Origin: Manis javanica
Lineage: Eukaryota > Chordata > Mammalia > Pholidota > Manidae
Length of the DNA: 64,000 nucleotides
NCBI RefSeq assembly: GCF_040802235.1
Contig: NC_133156.1
Span: forward strand, 29,035,343-29,099,342
Reading direction: 5' to 3'
Shown here: positions 23,041 to 35,780 of the stretch, piece after piece
Numbering within the stretch: the first letter of the stretch is position 1
Layout: each line of letters opens with the position of its first letter
Position numbers and translations under genes: made by a program
Notes under the pieces: generated by a model
What the model was told of the DNA's origin: nothing
Database searches by the model: none
The model's input: only the letters and a program-made list of their open reading frames with translations

Positions 23041-23814
23041 CTACTTTTTTCATCGCAGAAATTTCCACTGTGAAGAATACTTCTTTCAATGCTGAGGACA
23101 TGTCTCAAAGCCTGAAGAGCACAAATGCACACAAACATTTTTTCACAATAAGTTGGTCTTCTCTCCCCAGCAATCCTGGGGGTTCCCTCTTGTTCTAATT
23201 GTCTTCAGTGCATTTCCTGCTGTTCCTCTGATCCCTCTAATGAAGGATTTCTGATATTTAAATCAACTAAGGTCAAATAGATATTAATCTTAAATATACT
23301 AGCCTTAAAGAAGGATTGATGGATTCTTTAGAATAAACCAGTAAATATGGATTGGAAGTATTTTTCTCAAGACACAGTTATTGTGTAATATTTCCAAATA
23401 ATGAAACGTTCCCCTTGCCTTTGAGGTACAGAGTGGAGTTAACAGTGGATGTGTTTTCAAGACACTCAGAGCCATAAATTCAGTAGAATAAGAGTGTGGG
23501 TAAAATTGCAATATTTCCAGAATCTCTTGCCTGGCTTTAGTGTATCTCCATACAATAGGCGTTTTCAGTGGGTGGAGAGTAGTCCATCTCCATATGAAAA
23601 GGTAATTACAAGGGTGAGGAGGGCTTATCTGGACTGGAGTTGGTGGGGGCCTCTTCTTCCTCAGCAGCTTGGTCATGAGAGACATGGGGGAGCAGAAGTG
23701 GACAACTGCCTGTAAGAAATAAACTATTTTTCCCTTTGAATGATTTCAGTTTCAAAGGTATTTGCCTGGAATTTTCCCCTTGGACTTACAAGTAACAATA
23801 CTAGCACTCACTAA
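23041..23814. other. Non-coding stretch, nothing recognised
   Basis: A 126-codon minus-strand frame (23685-23305) and a plus frame over the same area have no recognisable similarity, and no promoter or splice context supports either. Confidence 0.35.
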
Positions 23815-23930
23815 ATGAGCACTATACAGCAGAAACATGTTTCTTTATTTAACCCCTATAAAACTTTCCTGTAGGGGGCATTGTTATCCTTCCCATCTTA
23901 GAGATGAATTGTATGTGTAAATGAATACAT
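23815..23930 (-). repeat. MIR SINE fragment, minus strand
   Basis: GAGCACTATACAGCAGAAAC, then TATTTAACCCCTATAAAAC, then a GGCATTGTTATCC block and CCATCTTAGAGATGAA match a decayed reverse MIR. Confidence 0.55.
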
Positions 23931-24009
23931 AATAAACGATTTGACTGGCTTTGTCCTCCATTCCTAGGAGGGTACCCCTAAATCTTTGTGATATCACCAA
24001 GTGACAATA

Positions 24010-24700
24010 GTGTCTTTATCATTCATGGGGGGACTCAGATCACTCCCAACAGCTTAAGCCAGTGAGGTGACTCCGGGTGGGATAGCCTGTGCTAAAGAGA
24101 TGACTGGGGCCAGCCCCACAGGAAAGACCAACCTGGAGTTAGAGGGCTGGGGCTTTGAACTGTGTGATACCAGCTCAACCTCCAGGGAGGGGAGGGGGCT
24201 GGACACAGAGCTCAATCACCTAGCTGATGCAGTCGTGCCTATGCAGTAAAAAACGTTGTATGCTAAGGATGCATGAGCCTACCTGGTAGGCAATACTCTC
24301 TGGGGTCTTCACATATCAGAGTCAGGAAGAGGCAGTGCTATCAGGGACTCTGTGGGCCATGATAGGAAGCTTCATGTTCCAGACCCTCCCAGAAAGCACT
24401 CTACCTCTCTCCCTTTGGCTTGTTCTGACTTGCATCCTTTTGCTATCATAAAGTTGTAATTTTAAGTATAATGCTTTCCTGAGTTCTGAGTCATTCTAAT
24501 GAATTATTGAATCTAAGGGAATTCATAGGAACCCCTAATTCTATAGCCAAATCATCAGAAGTGGGTTTCTGAAGGGGGAGCAACCTTGTGGAGTCCTGTA
24601 CCCCTCACCAGTGAAGTTTGCCTGCACTCAGGGTAGCTGGTGTCACAAACCATTGCAGAAAGTTCGTTGTCTGCAGCAACCACCTGGAGACCTTTTGTGA
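24010..24700 (+). mobile_element. Degenerate ancient LTR (ERVL/MLT-like)
   Basis: Blocks in plus orientation resemble a known group of old mammalian LTRs: GGGGCCAGCCCCACAGGAAA, GGGGCTTTGAACTGTGTGAT, TGCTATCATAAAGTTGTAAT, TTCCTGAGTTCTGAGTCATT, TCAGAAGTGGGTTTCTGAAG and GCTGGTGTCACAAACC. Ends and target duplication are not identifiable. The family assignment is from pattern memory. Confidence 0.5.
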
Positions 24701-24869
24701 AAGGGTAAATGACTAGCTTCTACTTTACCTTCCTTTGGTTTTGATGTTTGCATGTTTTGTATATTGACATAGGATTGGCAAATTCTTCTATTTCCCCTTC
24801 TCTATGGCATCTGTAGTTGCACTGTGACCCTTCATATGCAGTGGCCATCAGGGATGAGAAAGGGAAGGA
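24701..24869. other. Left flank of the composite satellite
   Basis: A short non-repetitive segment between the ancient LTR and the GT-rich array. The transition to GT-rich sequence is abrupt near 24870. Confidence 0.5.
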
Positions 24870-27800
24870 GCTTGATGTGTGTGTTTGTGAGTTGTGTGTT
24901 GTGTGCGTTGAGTGGGTTTTTGTGTGTTGTATATTTGCCTTTTTTTGTGGGATTTCTGTTGGTGACTGTATATGCTGTGTGTTTGGTTTGTGGCTTCTGG
25001 TGTCATGTTTAGTGTGTAATGTTTCTGTTCTTTGTGTTCTGTGTTGCATCATGCACTGTGTTCTGGGTTGTGTGAGTGGTATCTATATGCTTTTCTGTGT
25101 GTTATGTATGGGGAAAGTGTTGGGTGGTGTGTGTATATTGAGCGCTGTGTGTGAAGTTAATTGTGTATTGTGCTGATGTGTTGTGTGTATTTGGGCTGTG
25201 CTGTCTGTGTGTGGATCTTTGTGCTTCCTATATTGTATGTTTGTGATTGTGTGTGTTGTTTGTAGTGTGTTAAATGTGTGTTGCATGTATTTTTGTTGGT
25301 TGTGTGTGGTTTGGTGTGTGTCATATGTGATTTGCGTGTGTGATTGTGATTTGAGTGTGGTTGTATTAGAGAGGTTGTGTGTGTGTTTGGATAAGTAATG
25401 TGTATGATGTGTGATGAGTTGACTGTGTGTGGTGGTAATTGTTTAGTGTGCCTCATGGTGTGTGCGGTATGTAGTCTGTGAAATGTGTTTCATGTTTATT
25501 GTGAGCAGTTATGTGCTTTGAGGTGTGTGGTGTGTGTCTTTTGACTGTTGGGTTGTGTGATTGTATGTTGCGTGTGTGTTGTGCATTGTGCTTCCTGTGT
25601 GAGGATGTATGTGTGGTGTGTCTGCATTGTTGTGTGTGCTGCGTGTAGTGTGTGAAATGTGTGCTATGTGTGTTCTTTGTTGGTTGTGTGTGTTTTGCCT
25701 ATGGTTTTTTGTGTGTTGTGTGTTTTGCCTATGGTTTTGTGTGTGTTGTGTGTTTTTTGTGTGTGATTGTGATTTGTAGGTGGCTGTGCTTGAGTGGTTG
25801 TGTGTGTATTTGTTTATATGTGTGATGTGAGATGTGTTGTCTGTGGTGTTGCTTCTTTAGTGTGCCTCATTGTGTGTGCTGTGTGTACTCTGTGAAATGT
25901 GGTTTATGGGTATTGTGAGCAATTATGTGCTTTGTTGTGTCCAGTGTGTGTCTTGTGACAGTTGTGTTGTTCCTTTCTGTGTTTTATGTGTGTGTGCTTT
26001 GCGTAGTGTGGCCTGTGTGTGGATATGTGTTTTGGGTGTGTGTGCATGATTGCATGTGTGATGTGTAGTGTGTGAAATGTGCGGTATGTGTGTTTATTGT
26101 TGGTTGGGTGTTTTGCATGTGGTTTTGTATGTGTTATGTGAGTTTTGCATATATGATTATGATATGTGTTTGGCTGTATTTGAGAGGTTGTGTGAGTGGT
26201 TGAGTTATGTGTTTTTTGTGAAATATGTTGTCTGTTCATGGTTGTGCTTGTGTAGTGTACATCATTGTGTGTTGTGTGTACTTGGCGGACTGTGGTTTGT
26301 ATGAATTGTATGCTTTTATGTCCTGTGATGTTTGTGGTGTGTGTCGTTTTGTTTGTTGTGCTGTGTGCATGTTGAGAGGTTGCATGTGTTCTCTGTGTCT
26401 TTGTGTGTTTCTGGGTGTTTCCTTGTGTGTGTTGTGGTTATTCCTTGAGTGTGTGTTGTGTGTGACTTTATGTGTGGTATGTAGTGGTTGTGTCATCCTG
26501 TGTGTGCTGTATTGTTAATGCTGTGTGTTGCGTGAGTTATGTGTTGTGATATTTATTTTTGTGTGTGATGTTTGTGTGTTGTGCGATGTGTTTTTCTGTG
26601 ATTTGTGCTTTGTTGTGTGTGTTGTGGTAATGTTTTGATGTGTTTATTTTAATGTGTGTGTTGTGTGTGTGATGCTGGTGTGTGTTGTGTGTCTTTTTTG
26701 TGATCTGTTTGGTGTTTGTTGTGTTTTGTATTGTGCACATAGTGTGATGTTTGTCTTCTGTGTATACAGTATGGGGTGTTTTGTCATGTTTGCTGTGTGA
26801 TTGTGTGTGTATTCTGTGTTGTGTTACTTTGTGTCTGATGAATTATTGTGTGTTTTCTTGTTGTGATGTCTGTGATCTGTTGGTTTTGTGTGCATGGTGG
26901 TCTTTATGTGGTTGTGTGTGTTTCCTGTGTTTTATGTTTTTACTGTGTTGTGACTGTTGTGTATGTGATATGTGTGGTTTGGGTTCTCTGTTTGTGGTGT
27001 ATGTTCTGTGTGTATTTCTCTGTGGAGTGTTGTGTGATTGGTGTGTTTAGGCGTGGTTGTGTGTTTTGTGTGCATTGAGTGTGTCTTTGTGTAGCATGTT
27101 GGGTTTGTGGTTGTGTATGTTGAGTGTTCTGTGAATGGTGTTCTGTTTCATGGTAGGTGTGTGATGTGACCATATTTTGTGTTGTGTGATGTGCGATGTA
27201 TTGTGTTCTTGGTTGCATGTGTGTTGTGTGTGTGCTTATCTGTGTGTTGTGTATCATGTGCGGGTTGTGTGGTCTGTGTATTTTGTGTGTTGTGTGAGAT
27301 ATTAATTGTGTGTTGGGTCTAATGTGCTTTTTGTTTGTGTTGTGTGTTTTGTGTTGTGCAGTCTGTGAGGCTCCATGTGCTGTATGTTTCATGTGTGTTT
27401 TGTGTGATGTGTGTAGTGTGTGAAATGTGTGTTACATGAATTCAGTGGTCTTTGTGTTGTGGTTTGTGTGTTTTGCATGTGGTTTTGTATGTGTTGTGTG
27501 TGTGGTGTGTGTTTTGCGTGTGTGATTGTGATTTGTGCGTGGTTGTGTTTGAGTACTGTGTGTGTGTTTGGCTGTTTGAGTAATGAATGTAATTTGAGAT
27601 GTTTGTACTGTGTGTGTTTGTGCGTGGTCAGTGTGCCTCATTGTGTGTGCTGTGTGTACTGTGTGAACTGTGGTTCATGTGTATTTTGTGCAGTTATGTG
27701 CTTGATGTGTGTTGTATACTGTGATGTGGTGGTTGTGTGTTGAGAGGTGTGTATACTCTGGTTTTGTTTGGTGTGGGTGTTTTCAATGTGTGTTTGCATG

Positions 27801-30205
27801 TGTTGTGTTGGTGGTTTCTGTGTGCTCTTGTGTGTCTGTGTGTGTTGTTTTGTGTGTATTGTATTTGTCTTGTGTGTAGTATGTGTTGTTTGTGTTATGT
27901 GTTGTGATGTATATTTTGTGTGTGGTGTGTTGTGTGTGCTGTGTGTCATGTTGTTTCTGTGTTTTGTGTGCTGTGTGGGTTGTGTGCTGTGTGATTTTGT
28001 TCTGTGTATTGTGTGTGTTTGGTCTCTGTTGTGTTCGTTGGGTTTGTTGTGTATGTAGTGTGCTGCTTGTGTTGCTGGTATTATGTTCTGTGTAATTTGT
28101 GTTTGTGTTGTGATTCTGCATGTATTTGCTTTTGTGCTATGTTGTGTATGTTCTGTGTTATTGTACGTTTTGGGTTTTCTGTGATCTGTGGGTCTTTGTT
28201 TCCTTTGTGTTGTGTGTTGTCTGTGTTGTATGTGTTGTGTACGTAATGTGTGGTATGGGTTCTTTTCTGCTTGTTGAGTATGTTGATCTGTGTGTTTTTC
28301 TCTGTGGCATGTTGTGTGTGATGTGTGTGTTTGTGAGTTGTGTGTTGTGTGCATTGAGTTGGTCTTTGTGTGTTGTATATTTTGTCTTTTTATGGGATTT
28401 CTGTTGGTGGTTGTATATGCTGTGTGTTTGGTGTGTGGTTTCCTGTGTCATGTTTAGTGTATAATGTGTCTGTTCTTTGTGTTGTGTGTTGTGTGTTGGG
28501 TTATGCACTGTGTCCTGGGTTGTGTGAGCAGTGTCTGCATGCTTTTCTGTGTGTTATGAATGGATTAGGTAGTGGGTGGTCTGTGTATTTTGAGCGTTGT
28601 GTGTGATGTTAATTGTGTGTTGTATCTGATGTGTTGTGTGTTTTGGGTTGTGCAGTATGTATGTGGTTTTGTGTGTTTCCTATATTGTATGTTTGAGGTT
28701 GTGTGTGTTGTGTGTAGTGTGTTAAATGTGTGTTGTGTGTGTTGTTGTTCTTTGTGTGTGATTTTGTATGTGTCCTGTGTGATTTGCGTGTGTGATTGTG
28801 ATTTGCACGTGGTTGTGTTAGAGACGTTGTGTCTGTGTTTGGCTGTTACGTGTATGATGTGAGATGTGTTGACTGTGTGTGGTTGTGCTTGTTTAGAGTG
28901 CCTCATGGTGTGTGCAGTATGTAGTCTGTGAAATGTGTTTTGTGTGTATTGTGAGCAGTTATGTGCTTTGAGTTGTGTGGTGTGTGTCTTGTGACTTGTG
29001 TGGTCTGACTGTGTGTTGTGTGTGTGTTTTGTGTTGTGCTGCCCATGTCAGGATGTATATGTGGTGCGTCTGTGCATGGTTGTGCATGTTGCGTGTAGTC
29101 TGAAATGTGTGCTACATATGTTTGTTAGTTATGTGTGTTTTGCCTATGGTTTTGTGTGTGTTGTGTGTGTGTTGCATGTGAGATTGTGATTTGTTTGTGG
29201 TTGTGTTTGAGTGGTTGTGCTTTGTGTAGTGCTGCCCATTTGTGGATATGTGTTTGAGTTATCTGTGTGTGATTGTATGTGTGGTGTGTAGTGTCTGAAA
29301 TGTGCGCTTTGTGTATTTTTTGTTGGTTGTGTGTTTTGCATGTTGTTTTGTATATGTTGTGTTTTGTGTATGTGCCTGTGATTTGCATGTGGTTGTGTTT
29401 GTGTGTGTGTTTGGTTGTTATGTGTGTGATGTGAGATGTGTTGTCTGTGTGGTGGTGCTTGCTTAGTGTGCCTCTATGTGTGCTGTGCGTACTCTCTGAA
29501 ATGTGGTTTGTGTGTGTTGTGAGCAATTATGTGCTTTGTTGTGTCCTGTTTGTGTATTGTGACTCTTGTGTTTATACTTTCTGTGTTTTATGTGTGTTTG
29601 CTTTGCATCATGCTGACTGTGTGTCAATATGTGTTGGGGTGTCTGTGTGTGTGTGTGTGGTGTGTAGTGTGAGAAATGCACGCTATGTGTATTTATTGTT
29701 GGTTGTATGTTTTGCCTGTCATTTTGTATGTGTGTGTGTGTTTTGCATGTGTGATTGTGATATGTGTTTGGCTCTATTTGAGAGATTGTGTGGCTGTTTG
29801 GTTAAGTTATCTGTGTGATATGGGATGTGTTGTCTGTGTGTGGTAGTGCTTGGGCAATGTGCCTCATTGTGTGTGTTGTGTGTACTCCCTGAACTCTGGT
29901 TTGTGTGAATTGTGTGATTTTATGTCCTGTGATGTTTGTGGTGTGTTTTGTTTCATTTATGGTGCTGTGTGCGTGGTGAGTGGTTGTGTATGTTCTCTGT
30001 TTTTTTTTGTGCTTTTGTGGATGATTCCATGTGCATGTTGTGGTTATGCTCTGAGTGGGTGTTGTGTGTGGCTTTATGTGTGGTATGCAGTGGTTGTGTC
30101 ATTCTGTGTTGTGTTCTTAATGCTAGGTGTGGCATGTGTTATGTGTTGTGTAGTTTATTTTTGTGTGTGATGTTTGCGTGTGTTGTGTGATGTGTTGATC
30201 TGTGA
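24870..30205 (+). repeat. GT-rich higher-order satellite array, period about 3.45 kb
   Basis: The 5.3-kb block is almost wholly T and G on the plus strand but is not a plain (GT)n tract. It is built of recurring phrases such as GTGTGCCTCATTGTGTGTGC and TGTGAGCAATTATGTGCTTT. Long-range order is clear: GGGTTGTGTGAG at 25065 recurs at 28517 (offset 3452) and CCTCATGGTGTGTGC at 25451 recurs at 28901 (offset 3450). The first unit covers about 24870-28320 and a partial second unit 28320-30205. Later landmarks are offset by about 3.6 kb, so there is an internal indel. The phrase containing CCTCAT also recurs inside each unit at uneven intervals of roughly 0.4-1.8 kb. Cys-rich open frames in it are composition artefacts. 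Confidence 0.92.
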
Positions 30206-33060
30206 TTTCTCCATTCTTGCCTCCATTGCTCCCAAGTCTACCCTCCAAGGTGCTCTTCCAGTGGTTCACCAGTGCACTCCTACCGTTATATATCCAGTGC
30301 ACTGCTCCAGTGCTTGAACTGCTGCACTGCTCCAGTACTCCAGCCAACAGAACTTCTCCTGGCCTCCCTCCATGTCACTGCTCCTTGTCTTCCTCCATAT
30401 CACTGCTCCAGAGCTTACTCCACTGCATTGCTGCAGTACCTCACCCAGTGCCCTGCTATAGAGCTCCACTACTGCAGTGCTCCAGTCCTTCTTCCAATGT
30501 ATTCCTCCATTCCTTCCTACATGGCTCTCCAGTGTTCCCGCTAAGGCACTGTCCCAGTGCCCCTCCAGTGCAAAGCTCATCATAAATCCAGTGCACTGCT
30601 CCAGTGCTCCCTCCGTTGACCTGCTCCAGTGCTCCTTTGAAGGCACTGTGAAAATTGTCCCTCCACAGCATCGCTCCTATCCTCCCTCCATGGCACTGCT
30701 CCAGTGCACACACCTGGTCACTGTTCCCATACACCCTTATCTGCCCTGCACCTAGCCTCCCTCCATGGCACAGCTCCAGTGCTCCCTGCATTGCACTGCT
30801 CCAGTCCTAACTCCAAATCATTGCTCCATTTCTGCCTACACTGCTCCCTAGTATAATCACCAAAGCACTGTTCCAGTGGTCCTACAGTGCACTGCTCCAG
30901 TAATACATCCAGTGCACTGCTCCAGTGCTCCCTCTGTTGACCTGCTCCAGTGCTGCCTTGATGGCATTCTTGCAGTTGTCCCTCCACAGCACTGCTCCTA
31001 TCATCCCTCCACTGCACTGCTCCAGTTCACCCACCTAGTCACTGTTCCCATGCGTGCTTATCTGCCTTGCTCATGTCCTCCCTCCATGGCACTGCTCCAG
31101 TACTCCCTCCACTGCACTGCTCCAGTCCTCCCTCCAAAGCATTGCTCCATTCCTGCCTCCATGGCTCCCTAGTCTAATTGCCAAGGCACTGTTCCAGTGG
31201 TCCTCCAGTGAACTGCTCCCATCATACATCCAGTGCACTGCTCTAGTGCTCCAACTGCTGCACTACTCCAGTGCTCCATCCACTGCATTTCACCAGTGCT
31301 CTCTCCACGGCACTTCCCCAGTCCTCACTCCAATTCACTGATCCATTCCTGCCTCCATGGCTCTCCAGTCTTCCCTCAATGGCACTGATCCAGTGGTCCT
31401 CCACTGTGCTTCTCCAGACATGCATCAAGTGCACTGGTCCAATGCTCCCTCCCATGCACTTGTCCACTCCTCTTTCCACTGCACAGTTCCAGTCTACCCT
31501 ACTCGTCCTAGTTCCCGTGCAACCTTAACTGCAGTGCTTGTGTCCTCCTTCCATGGTACTGTTCCAGTGCTTCCTCCAGTGCACAGCTCCAGTCCTCTCT
31601 CCAATGCACTTCTCCAGTGCCCCATCTTCTGCACTGCTCTAGTGCTCCCTCCATGGCAGTGCTCCAGTCCTCCCTCCAAATCATTGCACCATTTCCGCCT
31701 CCACGGCTCTCTAGTCTTCCCTCCCTAGCACTGTTCCAGTGCTCCTGGACTTCACTTCTCCAGTGATACTTCCAGTGCACTGATCCTGAGCAACCTCCAC
31801 TACACTGCTCCTGGACTCCATCACACTGCTCCAGTGTTTCCTCAAATGCACTGAGGCAGTACTTCACCCAGTACCCTGATCCAGTGCTCCTTCCACTACA
31901 CTGAACCTAGACTCCTTCCATCACAATGGTCCAGGGCTCTCTCCAATGAAGTGCAGCAGTAATTCACCCAGTGCACTGCTCCAGTGCTTCCTCCATGGCA
32001 CTGTTCCTGGCCTTCCTCCACATCACTGCTCCAGTGCTGCCTCCACTGCACTGCTGCAGTACCTAAGCCAGTAGACTGCTGCAGAGCTTCTTCCACTGCA
32101 ATGCTTTTGTCCTTCTACCAATGCCTTCCTCGATTCCTGCCTCCATGGCTGTCCAGTGTTTCAGCCAAGGCACTGTTCCAGTGCTCCTCCAGTGCACTCA
32201 TCCAGTCATACATCCAGTGCTCAGCTCCAGTGCTGCCCCTGCTGCACTATTCCAGTGATACCCCCCAGAACTGCTCCTGGCCTCACTCAATGGCACTGCT
32301 CCAGTGCTCCCTTCACTGCACTGCTCCAGTCTTCCTCTAATGCATTGCTCCATTCCTGCCTCCATGGCTCTCCAGACTCCCATCCACAGCACTGTTTCAT
32401 TGATCCTCTACTGCACTTCTCCACACATACATCCAGGGCACTTGTCCAGTGCTCCCTCCTGTGCACTGTTGCAGTGCTCACTCCGCTGCACTGCTCCAGA
32501 GCACCATCCTGGTCACTGCACTAGTGCACATGCCACTGCACTGCTCCTGGAACCTCCGTGTCACTGCTAAAGTGCTCCATCCATTGCACTCCTGCAGTCC
32601 TCACTCCAATGCATTGCTCCATTCCTGCCTCCATTGCTCCCCAGTCTACACTCCAAGGTACTCTTCAAGTGTTCTTGCAGTCATACATCTAGTGCATGGC
32701 TCCAGTGCTCCACCTGCTGCACTGCTCTAGTGCTCCCTCTACGGCACTGTTCTAATCCTCCAATGCACTGGTCCATTCCTGCCTCCATGGCTCTCCAGTC
32801 TTCCCTCAATGGCAATGATCCCATGGTCATCCAGTGCGCTTTTCCAGACATTCATCCAGTGCACTGGTCCAGTGCTTTCACCAGTTAAATTGTCCACTCT
32901 TATTTCCACTGAACTGCACCTCGCACCTACTTGTGAATGCCCCCGTGCAACCTAAACTCACTTCTTCTGTCCTCCCTCCATGGCACTGCTCCAGTGCGCC
33001 CTCCACTGCACTTCCTCAGGGCACCATCCATGCCACTGCTTTAATCCTCACTCCAATGCT
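30206..33060 (+). repeat. CTCCAGTG-type minisatellite, 2.85 kb
   Basis: The basic unit is roughly 24 bp, of the form CTCCCTCCATGGCACTGCTCCAGTG, repeated more than 100 times with substitutions. A second-level marker, CCATTCCTGCCTCCATGGCT or a close variant, occurs near 30211, 30507, 30829, 31150, 31343, 31689, 32130, 32350, 32610 and 32772. The basic units are therefore grouped into longer blocks of about 160-440 bp. The minus strand reads CACTGGAGCAGTG repeatedly and gives long open frames that are repeat artefacts. The block starts exactly where the GT array stops and ends where the 1.6-kb repeat starts. Confidence 0.93.
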
Positions 33061-34655
33061 TCTTCCCCTGAGGCTGGGCAGAAGACCCCTTCACAGTCTC
33101 CTTGTGTCTGGGAGTACAAGTATATATAAGAAGCTAACCTTGTTACAGCAGTGTTTAGTTGTCAATCTGGGTATGTCTTAGTAGCAAATTACTGGGACTG
33201 AGACAGCCTCAGAGCCTTCTCTGCAGGACTGCAGGTCTGAAGCTTAGGTCCCATCCGCCACCAGGCTGAGAGCCTCTGGCTGACAGGTTGCTTGGGGCCT
33301 GAAGCCAAAGTGCACCTAGTTTTCAAAGCTCAGCCTGTGGCATGGGAGGCCGGCTTATATAGCCCACAGTCTACCATGCGCCTCTCTGAAGAAGCCATAT
33401 GGTAGCAGTAAAAAAGGCCCGTTTTAAACTTTCAAGCTGAATTCACTGTATGCAAGCGTTTTCTCTGTCAAACAGGCTGCTTCTGCAAGGCTTCAGGCTG
33501 AATGACCACACAAGCGAGCGTCTGCCGCTCAGCAAGAGAGAGCTGTAAACAGCAGACTTCCCTCAGGTGCTTAGAGGGCAGGCACACATGACAGACATGG
33601 AAACCACATTGCAAGCTCAGTTTCAGCATCCACTGCAACGACTTCAATGATTCCTTGAATGGGGCATCCTGTAGTGCTTTCTTTCACTTATGTAAGCTGA
33701 ATCCACAGCTCACTTACCTCCACTACTATTTCAAAGAATCTTGTTCTGCACATTCCCATGTGGCTAGTGCTAAGGCCTATTTGCAGCCCACTTACTTCTG
33801 TGAGTTAGAGGGCCTACAGAGAGGACAAGGCTTCTACTGCAGTGTTTAGTACATTTCCATATCACAAAGGAGCAAGTGGCATGCAAGGGGAAAGCAGCCT
33901 GGTATTCTCTCAGCGAGGGGTCTCCTCAGTGCACAGTGGATTGTGTCCCCAGCAGAGTCTGGCATAAGGCCCTCCCGCCACAGTTCCTGACACTTTACTA
34001 CAAAGGCAACTTCAGGGCATATGTTATTACTCACCTGGAAGAAGCGGCTCTGTGCGTCCTCTTCTAGTGCCCTCACGAAAAAAGGCCCCGACACAGGATT
34101 ACAAACCTGTGCAGAACACAAGCCCAGCACGGGAGGCTTGCTTCAATGTGCTTGAAGGACTTCCCTTAAGCATTTAGCCCAAGAATCATAGCAAAGTATG
34201 CTTTCTCCTTGCAGAACACTAAGAGAGAGCTGGGCTGTACATGGTTAGTTCAGGCAGACGTAGTTGTGGCTTTGAGCAGAACTTTGTGCTCATGAACGGA
34301 TAATCAGCTGAAAGGAGCCCCAACAACATCTGCCCTTAAATATAGTTGCAAGACCGATTCACAGCACACGTATCTCTTGGACTTAAGGTGCATTCACAGA
34401 GGAGACAGCATGCACACCTACGTTTGGCCACTCCACTCTGTATGAGTTAGGAGAAAGTAACTGAAAGTGTTAGATCGTGAAGTTAAAGCTCAGTTACCCC
34501 AGAACAATTTCCATTGCAGGTTTGAGTTCATCTTCACTAGCCATAAAGAGGAGCTTACTTGACAGAGGCTCCTGGTGCTGCCTGCTTTCCACCTGTTGAA
34601 CAGAACGCCCATCCGTCCTGCTTCCAATGCTGTGCAGAAAGCAACTTGCTCTGCC
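33061..34655 (+). repeat. 1.6-kb tandem repeat, copy 1
   Basis: The copy begins CTTCCCCTGAGGCTGGGCAG and is 1595 bp long to the start of copy 2. Shared landmarks are AGTACAAGTATATATAAGAA (33115), CTCAGAGCCTTCTCTGCAGG (33208), GCAAGCTCAGTTTCAG (33611) and TTGAATGGGGCAT (33655). No protein-coding frame is conserved between copies. The sequence is not one I recognise. Confidence 0.88.
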
Positions 34656-35780
34656 TCTTCCCCTGAGGCTGGGCAGAAGACCTCCTCACAGTATCGTTGT
34701 GTCTAGGAGTACAAGTATATATAAGAAGCTCGCCTTGACACAGCAGTGTTTAGCTGTCAGTCTGGATATGTCTGAGCAGTAAATCACTTGGACTGAGCCT
34801 CAGAGCCTTCTCTGCAGGACAACATCTCTGAGGCATTAGGGCCCATCTGCCACCAGGCTTTGCAGAAGCTTGCACACACTTCTTGCTGAGATGATGCTGG
34901 GGGACTGAAGCCAATGTGCACTTAGCTTTCAAAGCTCAGACTGTGGCACAGGAGTCCGGCTTACATACCCAGAGAGCTACCTGGGCCTCTCTGAAGCAGC
35001 CAGGTAGTAGCAGAAAAAAGTGACTTTTTAAACTTCTAAGCCAAATTCATTTTATGCAGGCATTTTCCTGACAGCCAAGATTCCTCAGCAAGGCCTCACG
35101 TTAATGGCTACACAAGTGAGCGTCCGCCGCTCAGCAAAAGAGAGCTCTCTACACACCAGACTTCACTTAGGCATTTAAAGTGCAGGCACACGGGACAGAC
35201 ACGGAAAGCACATTGCAAGCTCAGTTTCAGAATCCACTGCAATGACTTCAATGATTCGTTGAATGGGGCATTCTGCACTGCTTTCTTTCACCCATGTAAG
35301 CTGAATCCAAAGCTGACATGACTACACTGCAGTTATTTCAAAGCATCTTGTTCTGCAACTTCCCGTGTGGCTAGTGCTAAGGCCTATTCGAAGCCCACTT
35401 ACATCTTTGAGATAGGGGGCATACAGAGAAGACTGCCTTCTACTGCAATGCTTACTGTATTCCATATCACATAGGAGCAAATTGCATGCAAGGTCAAAGC
35501 AGCCTAGTGTTCTCTCAGTGAGGGTCTCCACAGTGCACGGTGGATTGTTTCCCCAGCAAAGTCTGGCATAAGGCTCTCCTGCGGCAGTTTCTGACACTTT
35601 GCTACAAAGGCATCCTCAGGGCGTTGCTATGAAAGGGATGAGGTGGCTCTTTGGGTCCTCTTGTAGTGCCCTGGGGAAACAAGGCCCTCCCAGAGGATTA
35701 CAAACCTGCAGAGGAAACGGACAGGCAGGAGAGTCTGTCCTCAGTGTGCTTGAATGCAGAAGTCTCTCAACACCCAAACA
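34656..35780 (+). repeat. 1.6-kb tandem repeat, copy 2, truncated
   Basis: The copy repeats the landmarks of copy 1 at an offset of 1595-1604 bp (for example GCAAGCTCAGTTTCAG at 35215) but is cut at about 1125 bp, where CA-rich satellite begins. Identity looks moderate, with many substitutions and small indels, so the duplication is not recent. Confidence 0.87.

Noticed and set aside
24870-30190. Many open frames rich in Cys and Val on the plus strand and in His, Thr and Gln on the minus strand
   Set aside because: They arise because GT-rich and CA-rich repeats lack stop codons in several frames. They overlap on both strands, have no start context and change with repeat register.
30202-33060. 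Open frames of 60-126 codons on both strands in the CTCCAGTG minisatellite
   Set aside because: The frames follow the repeat unit and are open on both strands together. Substitutions are spread evenly with no codon pattern.
33846-35597. Minus-strand frames in both 1.6-kb repeats sharing an LACHLLLCDME-like stretch
   Set aside because: Only a dozen residues are shared; elsewhere indels put the copies in different frames, so protein coding is not supported.
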